The notes beneath the pieces are model-generated. The model did no database searches. It saw only the letters and a program-made list of their open reading frames with translations, and had not been told where the DNA came from. A DNA stretch of 6,554 nucleotides from NCBI GenBank assembly GCA_041572275.1, contig JBFFSQ010000171.1, positions 1 to 6,554 on the forward strand. The letters are read 5' to 3'. Positions 1 to 6,554 of the stretch are shown in pieces (position 1 is the stretch's first letter; each line of letters begins with the position of its first letter). This stretch comes from JBFFSQ01 sp041572275. GTDB lineage: Bacteria; Pseudomonadota; Gammaproteobacteria; SZUA-229. The translations under genes were made by a program, and so were the position numbers.

Positions 1-294
1 ATCTCAGAAACCGGTAATGACGATATTATCGGTCGTTATGGCAAAGAAGGTTTCATAGTATTGCTCAACCAAACTGAGCTCATGGATGCCCAACAAAAAG
101 CCGAGACTATTCGGGATAAAATCAGTACGCTTTCAATTAAATCACCACATGGTATTATCACCACCACTGTCAGTATTGGCCTGACAACTGTATCAGACCC
201 TGAAGATGAGATTTCTGCATTGATCAGAAAAGCTGACATGGGCCTGTTTGTCGCCAAAGAATCAGGAAAGAATACGGTAAAAGTCAGTTTGTAA
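1..294 (+). CDS. C-terminal part of a GGDEF-domain protein with a degenerate active site (5' end outside window)
   Basis: The frame is open from the first base and ends at a TAA (292-294), giving 97 visible residues that cover the second half of a GGDEF (diguanylate cyclase) domain. Family landmarks are the D-I-I-G-R-Y approach to the signature loop, the following hydrophobic strand (FIVLL), the central VSIGL strand (about residues 56-60), and the closing KADMGLFVAKESGKN helix, which matches the usual RADxALYxAKxxGRN. The signature loop itself reads GKEGF (bases 40-54) instead of GG[D/E]EF: the second Gly is Lys and the metal-binding fourth-position Glu is Gly. The RxxD inhibitory site expected five residues upstream reads GNDD, so its Arg is missing too. 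I infer a catalytically inactive domain that may act as a sensor, scaffold or partner. The domain is C-terminal, with no EAL domain after it. Any input domain lies outside the window. The family assignment is firm; the loss of activity is inferred from known GGDEF chemistry. Confidence 0.85.
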   Translation: MSETGNDDIIGRYGKEGFIVLLNQTELMDAQQKAETIRDKISTLSIKSPHGIITTTVSIGLTTVSDPEDEISALIRKADMGLFVAKESGKNTVKVSL

Positions 295-317
295 ACATTC
301 TCGCTACGGTTCATAAT
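289..317 (+). promoter_or_regulatory. candidate sigma70-type promoter for arsJ
   Basis: A TTGTAA -35-like hexamer (289-294, 4 of 6 to consensus) is followed after 17 bases by CATAAT (312-317, 5 of 6 to consensus). Transcription would start near 324, leaving a leader of about 30 bases before the arsJ ATG at 355. The -35 element overlaps the stop codon of the upstream GGDEF gene. No inverted repeat resembling an ArsR operator is evident in the gap. A second TATAAA (326-331) has no fitting -35 partner. This is pattern matching only; read-through from the upstream gene is also possible. Confidence 0.4.
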
Positions 318-354
318 TCTTTCACTATAAACCTTCGAAATCAGTCCTTGTTTC

Positions 355-1551
355 ATGTCCAGTTTACGTCAATATTTATACGTCACCGCATCCTACTGGG
401 GCTTTACCTTAAGCGATGGCGCCTTGCGAATGCTGGTCCTGCTACATTTCTATGCAGCAGGATATTCTGCATTCCAGATCGCTATATTGTTCCTGTTATA
501 TGAATTTTTTGGTGTGCTCACGAATCTTCTGGGTGGCTGGATCGGCTCACACTACGGTTTAAAACTAACCTTAACGACAGGACTGTTACTGCAAATCATT
601 GCACTGATTGGTCTGGCTCAGGTTGATACACAATGGTCGGAGCTGATAGCCATTTCATATATCATGGTTATGCAGGCCATATCCGGAATTGCCAAAGACC
701 TGACTAAAATGAGTTCAAAAAGCGCAATCAAATTGATTGTGCCGGAGAATGAAGATTCTAAACTATTTAAATGGGTTGCCATTTTAACCGGTTCCAAGAA
801 TACACTCAAAGGTGTCGGTTTTTTTCTGGGCGGCCTCCTGTTGTCCACTATTGGCTTCCAGCAATCACTTTATCTGATGGCGATAGTACTGGCTGCCATC
901 TATTTAGCTGTCCAGTTTTCATTATCTACCGATATGGGTAAGGCCACAGCCAAAATTAAGTTCTCCCAGCTATTTTCAAAAAGTACGCAAATCAATTTAT
1001 TATCTTCTGCTCGCCTGTTTCTATTTGGTGCACGCGATATCTGGTTTGTCGTTGGCTTACCCGTATTTTTATCTACACAACTTAACTGGAGTCACACTCA
1101 AATCGGCGGCTTCATGGCGATCTGGGTAATTCTCTATGGTCTGGTTCAAGCCAGTGCCCCGCGATTTGTTAGTAGTAGAATTCAGTCAGCACCCCATAGC
1201 CATACTGCACGCTTCTGGGTATTTACGCTGTTATTGATTACCCTGATACTGGCCATTGTAATGAGTGTTGATGCGAATGCCTGGGTATTAATCAGCGGAT
1301 TATTTATATTTGGTGCAGCCTTTGCGATTAATTCTTCGGTTCATTCGTATTTAATTCTGGCTTACACCGAGCGTGATCATGTGGCAATTAATGTTGGTTT
1401 TTACTACATGGCCAATGCAGCTGGGCGGCTCGTGGGTACTTTAATCTCAGGTATCAGTTACCAGGCCTATGGAATTATCGGTTGTCTTTGGGCATCTGTA
1501 CTATTTCTAATGCTGGCCTGGTATTTTTCAATCAAACTGACTAACGAGTAG
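355..1551 (+). CDS. arsJ: ArsJ-type organoarsenical efflux permease (major facilitator superfamily)
   Basis: This is an inner-membrane transporter of 398 residues. ArsJ exports 1-arseno-3-phosphoglycerate, the unstable product made when GAPDH uses arsenate in place of phosphate. Once outside, the compound falls apart to arsenate, so the pair gives arsenate resistance. I recognise the family from its start (MSSLRQYLYVTASYWGFTL), SDGALRMLVLLHF (20-32), LLYEFFGVLTNLLGGW (47-62), SGIAKDLTKMSSKSA (110-124), ILTGSKNTLKG (143-153), and FLFGARDIWFVVGLPVF (222-238). About 12 hydrophobic segments can be traced, with a loop of roughly 30 residues between the halves (about 190-215). GGWIGSHYGLK (60-70) sits where MFS motif A occurs between helices 2 and 3. 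The ATG at 355 is the only sensible start, because an in-frame stop lies at 328-330; it has no good Shine-Dalgarno sequence. The gene stands alone here: no GAPDH, arsR or arsC adjoins it. By eye it looks more AT-rich than the mutS cluster. Another MFS substrate is possible, but the family match is strong. Confidence 0.85.
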   Translation: MSSLRQYLYVTASYWGFTLSDGALRMLVLLHFYAAGYSAFQIAILFLLYEFFGVLTNLLGGWIGSHYGLKLTLTTGLLLQIIALIGLAQVDTQWSELIAISYIMVMQAISGIAKDLTKMSSKSAIKLIVPENEDSKLFKWVAILTGSKNTLKGVGFFLGGLLLSTIGFQQSLYLMAIVLAAIYLAVQFSLSTDMGKATAKIKFSQLFSKSTQINLLSSARLFLFGARDIWFVVGLPVFLSTQLNWSHTQIGGFMAIWVILYGLVQASAPRFVSSRIQSAPHSHTARFWVFTLLLITLILAIVMSVDANAWVLISGLFIFGAAFAINSSVHSYLILAYTERDHVAINVGFYYMANAAGRLVGTLISGISYQAYGIIGCLWASVLFLMLAWYFSIKLTNE

Positions 1552-1591
1552 AACATTCACCGCTTTATTTTTACCCGCCATAACCAGGGAA

Positions 1592-3262
1592 TTATTGCTG
1601 AGATTTCTGCAACATTTCTTCAGCATGCGAGCGTGTTTGTGCAGTAATTTCAACTCCACCCAGCATACGAGATATTTCTTCAACTCGCTGAGCATAATCT
1701 AATGCCTCAATCCTGGTCGAGGTTTCGTTCTTACGGGTCTGTTTATGAACCTGCATATGATGATGTGCCTGTGAAGCGACCTGGGGCAGGTGAGTCACAC
1801 AAAATACCTGACGACTCTGACCCAGTGTTCGCAAGTGTCGGCCGACAATCTCGGCAATACCACCACCCACACCACTATCCACTTCATCAAATATAAGCGT
1901 AGGAATGCGACCCTGTTGTGCCGTGATCATTTGAATAGCCAGACTGATACGTGCCAACTCACCGCCAGAGGCTACCTTAGCCAGTGACTTACACGGCTGA
2001 CCAGGATTTGCGCTCACCGTGTACTCGATAGTATCCGTACCATAGGCACTGAATGATGTAGCATCCGGCTTAACCAGAATTTCAAAACGACCACCGGTCA
2101 TACCCAGTGTTTGCATGGCCTGTGTGATTTGTTTATTCAGATTGGCGGCAACCTTAATCCTGGAATCAGATAGTTGTTTGGCCTGGCTCTGGTAGTCCTG
2201 CTTTAATGCAACTTCCTGTTGCTCGAGATTAATTAGATTCTCATCGGCATGGTCCAGATTATTCAGTTCCTGCGCCAGTTGCTCATGAACTTCTGTTAGC
2301 TGCTCAGGCTCGACCCGGTGTTTACGCGACAGGTCATGAATCAATCCCATCCGTTGCTCAATCTCATTGAACCGCTCGGGGTCACTCTCCAGCTGATCTA
2401 GATAGTCCCGTAACACGCCAGCGGCTTCCTCTACCTGTACCAGGGCATCATTTAACATATCATTGGCAGGGGCGAGCTTATGATCCATCTCGCTTGCAGC
2501 TTCGATAACCGACGCCTGCTGGGAAATCTGACTATAGATACTTGTATCTTCAGCTTCATACAATGCCTGTAGTGCCGTTGTCGCAGACTCCATCAGGCGA
2601 TCAGCATTTGCCAGTCGCTGGTGTTCTTCACTGATGGTTTTATATTCACCCTCAACTAAGGCCAGCTCATCTAGCTCCTGTACCTGATAGCGCAACAGAT
2701 CAATACGATCATTACGGTCATCCGATGCATTTTTCAGCTGTTCATATTCGGCACTGACTTTTTTCCATTGTTTGTACGTCTGAACCAGGGATTCAAGTTG
2801 CTGTTTATGATCTGCATAATCATCTAACAACTGACGTTGCATTTGAGATTTCATGAGTGATTGATGTTCATGTTGACCATGAATATCCACCAGCATTTCA
2901 CCCAGTGCACGCATATCCTGTAACGGTACCGGCGAGCCATTGATGAAGGCACGGGAACGGCCATCGCTGGATAGGCGACGACGAATCAAACAGTCATTTT
3001 CGGAATCCAGCTCTTTCTCATTTAACCAGTCGCGAACATGGGGTAAGCCTGAGAGGTCAAATTCTGCACTGATTTCCGCCTTGCTAGAACCGGTACGCAC
3101 ACTATCACTATCTGCACGGTCCCCCAGCAATAAACCCAGTGCTCCTAGTAAAATCGATTTGCCGGCACCTGTTTCGCCGGTCAACGCTGTCAGGCCTTGA
3201 TGAAATTCCAGGTCGAGATGATCGATAATGGCATAATTACGAATACGGATATGATTTAGCAT
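1592..3262 (-). CDS. recN: DNA repair protein RecN (SMC-like ATPase)
   Basis: RecN is a cytoplasmic, cohesin-like SMC ATPase that acts with RecA in double-strand-break repair. At 556 residues it is close to the E. coli protein (553). The Walker A motif GETGAGKS is at 29-36, the IHGQHEHQ segment at 127-134, the ABC signature ASGGELARIS at 431-440, the Walker B TLIFDE at 455-460 (catalytic Glu460), and the switch-His region THLPQVA at 490-496. Charged, Gln/Leu-rich helical stretches at about 150-220 and 290-380 form the short coiled-coil arms. The start is supported because MLNHIRIRNYAI aligns with the usual N-terminus, although the preceding Shine-Dalgarno is poor. It follows nadK by 24 bases and is probably cotranscribed with it. 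No CTGT-N8-ACAG LexA box is seen in that gap. The C-terminus ends QKSQQ and lacks the Leu-Ala-Ala-like tail that makes E. coli RecN a ClpXP substrate. Identity is certain; the regulatory difference is inferred. Confidence 0.97.
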   Translation of the reverse strand: MLNHIRIRNYAIIDHLDLEFHQGLTALTGETGAGKSILLGALGLLLGDRADSDSVRTGSSKAEISAEFDLSGLPHVRDWLNEKELDSENDCLIRRRLSSDGRSRAFINGSPVPLQDMRALGEMLVDIHGQHEHQSLMKSQMQRQLLDDYADHKQQLESLVQTYKQWKKVSAEYEQLKNASDDRNDRIDLLRYQVQELDELALVEGEYKTISEEHQRLANADRLMESATTALQALYEAEDTSIYSQISQQASVIEAASEMDHKLAPANDMLNDALVQVEEAAGVLRDYLDQLESDPERFNEIEQRMGLIHDLSRKHRVEPEQLTEVHEQLAQELNNLDHADENLINLEQQEVALKQDYQSQAKQLSDSRIKVAANLNKQITQAMQTLGMTGGRFEILVKPDATSFSAYGTDTIEYTVSANPGQPCKSLAKVASGGELARISLAIQMITAQQGRIPTLIFDEVDSGVGGGIAEIVGRHLRTLGQSRQVFCVTHLPQVASQAHHHMQVHKQTRKNETSTRIEALDYAQRVEEISRMLGGVEITAQTRSHAEEMLQKSQQ

Positions 3263-3286
3263 GTTATTTTTATGATGGGTCCGTGT

Positions 3287-4159
3287 TTATAGTTGTTCAC
3301 TCCAGCGTAGTTTCGCCCTGAGGATTTCGTAGTAATCATAGCTCGATGGATGGATCAGATGTATGTATTCTGCCTTACGTTTGATCTGTATTCGATCACC
3401 ATGCACAACATCCAACGCCGTTTGACCGTCAAAGGTTACCTGTGCCGTCGATTGATTACTCTCACCAATGACAATTTCGACATTACTATTGGCATTCACT
3501 ACCAGTGGCCGATTGGTCAGGGTATGCGGGCAGATAGGCACCAGCACCATCGCATCCAGTGTTGCATGGAGAAGCGGGCCGCCGCCAGACAGGGCATAGG
3601 CAGTTGAACCAGTGGGAGTTGAAACCACCACACCATCAGCGCGCTGGAAGTTCACGAACTGACCATTGATATAGGTTTCAAACTCGATCATACGAGCCAC
3701 ATCACGAATATGCACCACCACATCATTGAAGGCATCCGCCTCACTGATCACCAGACCATCGCGAACCACCTGGGAATGCAATAAAAAACGCTTTTCATCG
3801 ACATATTCTCCATTCAGGATTTCTTCCAGTCGATCCAGCATTTCATCGGGCGAAATATCAACCAGGAAGCCCAACCGGCCCAGGTTGACCCCCATCACGG
3901 GCACATTATGACCTGCCAATGATCGAACGGCACTCAGAAAAGTACCATCACCGCCAACAACTATAGCAAGATCGCACCGCTTGACCAGCGACTCACGATC
4001 AGTGAATTCAGCATGGTTATTTTCTATTACGACCTGTTCACATTGTTCATGCAGAACATTGTAGCCTTTGCCCGTGAGGTAGTGATGCAGGGTATTCACT
4101 GTTTCAGTGATATTCACACCTTCTTTTTTAGCAATGATGCCAATTGTTTTTATATTCAT
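3287..4159 (-). CDS. nadK: NAD kinase (ATP-dependent)
   Basis: NAD kinase phosphorylates NAD+ to NADP+ in the cytoplasm and is the only route to NADP in most bacteria. At 290 residues it matches E. coli NadK (292). The catalytic GGDGT motif is at 69-73 (Asp71), NLGRLGFL at 92-99, the NE/D motif as Asn145-Asp146, and the long glycine-rich substrate loop TPTGSTAYALSGGGP at 181-195. Arg173 in FQRADG corresponds to the E. coli arginine linked to preference for NAD over NADH. The start codon is 3 bases past the mutS stop, so translation is probably coupled to mutS. An AAGAAG stretch within the mutS end (4167-4172) is a weak ribosome binding site. The N-terminus MNIKTIGIIA aligns with the family's first strand, which supports this ATG. 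RecN follows downstream. Nothing about the protein is unusual. Confidence 0.97.
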   Translation of the reverse strand: MNIKTIGIIAKKEGVNITETVNTLHHYLTGKGYNVLHEQCEQVVIENNHAEFTDRESLVKRCDLAIVVGGDGTFLSAVRSLAGHNVPVMGVNLGRLGFLVDISPDEMLDRLEEILNGEYVDEKRFLLHSQVVRDGLVISEADAFNDVVVHIRDVARMIEFETYINGQFVNFQRADGVVVSTPTGSTAYALSGGGPLLHATLDAMVLVPICPHTLTNRPLVVNANSNVEIVIGESNQSTAQVTFDGQTALDVVHGDRIQIKRKAEYIHLIHPSSYDYYEILRAKLRWSEQL

Positions 4160-4162
4160 AAA

Positions 4163-6554
4163 CTAGCTTCTTGCCTGTTGATGCAATTCATAAAGTAAAT
4201 CCAGTGCCTGTTTTGGACTCAAGCTATCCACATCAGTCTGCTGTAATTGTTCAATCACTGGGTGAGGATTGTAATCGAATAATCCAAGCTGTCCCGTGGT
4301 TTCTTCGATAAACTGTTCATGTTGGCCTGCCGAGTGTTTTTCCAGTTCCAGCAGTTTTTCTCGAGCGCAGTTAATCACCGGTACCGGAACCCCGGCCAGT
4401 TTGGCGACCTGCAAGCCATAACTTTGATTGGCTGGGCCAGCTTTAACCGCATGCATAAACACAATAGTGTCACCATGCTCAACCGCATCCAGATGCACAT
4501 TACACACACTATTTATATTATCGACCAGTGAGGTCAACTCAAAATAATGTGTGGCAAACAAGGTGAAAGAACGACTTTGCCGGGCCAGGTACTCGGCACA
4601 TGCCCAGGCCAGAGATAGACCATCAAATGTGCTGGTACCACGACCAATTTCATCCATCAGCACCAGGCTCTTCTCGGTGGCATTATTCAGGATATTGGCG
4701 GCCTCGGTCATTTCAACCATGAAAGTGGAACGACCACTGGCCAGGTCATCTGAGGCACCAATTCGGGTGAAAATACGGTCAATTGAGCCAATTACAGCAC
4801 GACTGGCCGGAACGTAACTACCAATATGCGCCATCAGCACAATCAAAGCGGTTTGGCGCATATACGTCGACTTACCCCCCATATTCGGGCCGGTAATAAT
4901 GAGCATACGCTGCTGGTCATTGAGCCGACTATCATTGGCTACAAATGGTGTCTGAGTGACTTGCTCAACCACTGGGTGGCGACCCGACTCAATTAGTATG
5001 CCCGGCTTGTTCTGGAACTCAGGACAACAATAATCCAGGGTGTCAGCACGTTCGGCCAGGCAGCACAGCGTATCTAACTCAGACAAAGCGGTGGCGCAAC
5101 TCTGTAATGGCAGCAGTTGTTCGAGGATACGATCAAGAAGCCCATCATACAGGGCCTTTTCCCGTGCCAATGCGCGCTCCCTGGCACTCAGAACCTTGTC
5201 TTCGAATTCTTTTAATTCAGGTATGATGAAACGCTCGGTGGATTTCAGCGTCTGCCTTCGTACATAATCAGCGGGCACATCTTCCGACTGCAATCGAGAA
5301 ATCTCAATATAATAACCATGAACCCGGTTGTAACTGACTTTTAAAGTGGCAATACCGGTTCGATCTTTTTCTCGCTGTTCAAGATCAATAAGAAACTGAT
5401 CAGCATGTTTACTGAGATTTCTTAGCTCATCCAGTTCTGCATCATAGCCTTCTGCAATCACACCGCCATCACGAATGAGAACAGGCGGATTATCTATAAT
5501 CGCTGTTGCCAGCAAACTCACGGTATCTGGATGTTCTGCAATAGCCTGTGACAAAGCGCATAGACGTTCTACACCTAAGGGTTGCAACTGAGTCTGAATC
5601 GCCGGCAGAACTGCCAGCGATTGTCCCAGTGTAAACAAATCACGGGGACGAGCCGACTTAATGGCAACGCGGGCCAGGATACGTTCTATATCACCGATTT
5701 GTCGCAGGCTGTCCTGTAATGCAAGATAGGCTCGGTTATTCAGTAAGACAGCAATTGCCTCATGCCGCTGTTTCAGCTGAGCCTGATCCCTTAATGGACG
5801 ATTGACCCAGCGGCGCAGACAACGGCTGCCCATGGCCGTGGTCGTTTTATCGATAACAGAAGCCAGCGTGTTTTCATTACCACCTGACAGATTATATTCC
5901 AGCTCCAGGTTCCTGCGACTGGCTGCATCCAGCAGTACAGCATCTTCACTACGCTCTACACACAGGCCATTAATATGAGGAAGGGCCGTGCGCTGGGTAT
6001 CTTTGACATATTGAAGTAAGCAGCCCGCAGCACTAATCGCCAGATCCATGGCGTCACAGCCAAAGCCACTGAGATCCTGTGTGCCAAATTGTTCAGTCAG
6101 TAGGCGAGTAGCCGTATCCGTTTCAAAATACCAGGGTGGTTGACGGCGAACACCGTGACAGCTAGATAAATCATCATAGAGGCTATTGTCTTCAGAAATC
6201 AGTACTTCTGCCGGCTTTAAGCGTTCTAATTCAGTATACAACTGCTCCATGGATGCGAATTCCTGGACACTAAATCGGCCCGACGTAACATCCAGGACTG
6301 CCAGGCCTATACGGTCTCCAGCTGTGCTAATAGCCATCAGCAGGTTATCTTTACGTTCCTCAAGCAAGTTATCTTCCGTGACCGTACCTGGAGTAACAAT
6401 ACGTACCACCTTGCGCTCAACCGGACCTTTGGTGGTAGCCGGATCGCCAATTTGCTCACAAATCGCTACTGAATGACCATTCTTGATCAGTCGCGCCAGA
6501 TAATTATCAGCTGCATGGTAGGGGATACCAGCCATAGGAATAGGCTCGCCACCG
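4163..6554 (-). CDS. mutS: DNA mismatch repair protein MutS (N-terminus outside window)
   Basis: MutS recognises mispaired and small looped bases and recruits MutL, driven by its ATPase. The frame runs off the right edge: 796 residues are visible, and comparison with E. coli MutS (853) suggests about 60 are missing. These include the Phe-X-Glu mismatch-wedge motif, which therefore cannot be checked. Numbering from the Met at 6535, the end of the mismatch-binding domain is at 1-50, the connector at about 60-200, and the core and lever at about 200-375 and 437-500. The clamp is at about 377-436 and the ATPase at about 500-700. Walker A GPNMGGKST is at 549-557, ASGRSTFMVEMTE at 599-611, Walker B LVLMDEIGRGTST at 624-636 (Glu629), and the ATHYFEL histidine is His663. 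The tail carries QLGLF (749-753), a beta-clamp-binding motif, and then the short helical oligomerisation segment SLSPKQALDLLYEL (771-784). It heads the apparent mutS-nadK-recN unit; its promoter lies outside the window. Confidence 0.98.
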   Translation of the reverse strand, partial: GGEPIPMAGIPYHAADNYLARLIKNGHSVAICEQIGDPATTKGPVERKVVRIVTPGTVTEDNLLEERKDNLLMAISTAGDRIGLAVLDVTSGRFSVQEFASMEQLYTELERLKPAEVLISEDNSLYDDLSSCHGVRRQPPWYFETDTATRLLTEQFGTQDLSGFGCDAMDLAISAAGCLLQYVKDTQRTALPHINGLCVERSEDAVLLDAASRRNLELEYNLSGGNENTLASVIDKTTTAMGSRCLRRWVNRPLRDQAQLKQRHEAIAVLLNNRAYLALQDSLRQIGDIERILARVAIKSARPRDLFTLGQSLAVLPAIQTQLQPLGVERLCALSQAIAEHPDTVSLLATAIIDNPPVLIRDGGVIAEGYDAELDELRNLSKHADQFLIDLEQREKDRTGIATLKVSYNRVHGYYIEISRLQSEDVPADYVRRQTLKSTERFIIPELKEFEDKVLSARERALAREKALYDGLLDRILEQLLPLQSCATALSELDTLCCLAERADTLDYCCPEFQNKPGILIESGRHPVVEQVTQTPFVANDSRLNDQQRMLIITGPNMGGKSTYMRQTALIVLMAHIGSYVPASRAVIGSIDRIFTRIGASDDLASGRSTFMVEMTEAANILNNATEKSLVLMDEIGRGTSTFDGLSLAWACAEYLARQSRSFTLFATHYFELTSLVDNINSVCNVHLDAVEHGDTIVFMHAVKAGPANQSYGLQVAKLAGVPVPVINCAREKLLELEKHSAGQHEQFIEETTGQLGLFDYNPHPVIEQLQQTDVDSLSPKQALDLLYELHQQARS
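4167..4172 (-). promoter_or_regulatory. weak ribosome binding site for nadK inside the mutS 3' end
   Basis: On the - strand AAGAAG lies 7 bases before the nadK ATG and overlaps the last codons of mutS. It matches AGGAGG only partly, but the spacing is right. With the mutS TAG only 3 bases before the ATG, terminating ribosomes could simply reinitiate, so a weak site would be enough. Confidence 0.3.
4277..4291 (-). other. beta-clamp-binding pentapeptide motif in MutS
   Basis: These codons encode QLGLF, one residue from the consensus clamp-binding peptide QL[S/D]LF. It sits in the linker between the ATPase/helix-turn-helix region and the C-terminal oligomerisation helices, where E. coli MutS has QMSLL. 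It should tether MutS to the replication sliding clamp. By consensus it looks at least as strong as the E. coli version; that ranking is inferred. Confidence 0.7.

Noticed and set aside
819..825. Run of seven T inside arsJ as a possible phase-variation or frameshift site
   Set aside because: The reading frame is intact through it, and a single tract of seven is common by chance in an AT-rich membrane protein gene.
1596..1625. Inverted repeat TGCTGA / TCAGCA near the recN 3' end, a possible terminator for arsJ
   Set aside because: The stem is only 6 pairs with an 18-base loop, has no T tract after it, and lies within recN coding sequence.
2940..3200. Open frame on the strand opposite recN, along with similar ones opposite nadK, mutS and arsJ
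   Set aside because: They lie wholly within well-identified genes, their products show no recognisable motifs, and they have no supporting start signals.
3386..3401. LexA-like CTGTATTCGATCACCA about 125 bases upstream of recN
   Set aside because: Only the left half-site fits; the right half is ACCA rather than ACAG, and it lies inside nadK coding sequence.
6533..6535. ATG that could be taken as the start of mutS
   Set aside because: The frame stays open to the window edge and the upstream codons read GGEPIP, which matches the sequence just before this Met inside known MutS proteins. The true start is outside the window.

Overview
The window looks like ordinary chromosome from a gammaproteobacterium with moderate GC content. 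RecN, NadK and MutS all read as close relatives of the Enterobacteriaceae/Pseudomonas-type proteins and have nearly the same lengths, motifs and order. I cannot name a genus from the sequence alone. Almost every base is coding, and no gap is longer than about 60 bases.

The left third (1-1551) reads on the + strand. It opens with the last 97 codons of a GGDEF-domain protein whose signature loop has decayed to GKEGF, so it is probably not an active diguanylate cyclase. After a 60-base gap with a plausible sigma70-type promoter comes a complete 398-residue major facilitator transporter. I recognise it as ArsJ, the organoarsenical efflux permease that exports 1-arseno-3-phosphoglycerate. Its usual partner, an ars-type GAPDH gene, is not beside it in this window, and neither is any arsR or arsC.

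The right two thirds (1592-6554) read on the - strand, convergent with arsJ across a 40-base gap. In transcription order the genes are mutS (5' end cut off by the window edge), nadK (3 bases after the mutS stop) and recN (24 bases after the nadK stop). The spacing suggests one transcription unit joining mismatch recognition, NADP synthesis and double-strand-break repair. The nadK-recN pairing is common in gammaproteobacteria; mutS directly upstream is less familiar to me. No LexA box is visible in the short gap before recN, and RecN lacks the Leu-Ala-Ala-like tail that marks the E. coli protein for ClpXP. Both points suggest its control differs from the E. coli model.

I found no RNA genes, mobile elements, CRISPR arrays, long repeats or wholly unknown genes. 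The points most worth a second look are the isolated arsJ, the degenerate GGDEF domain beside it, and the apparently non-SOS recN.
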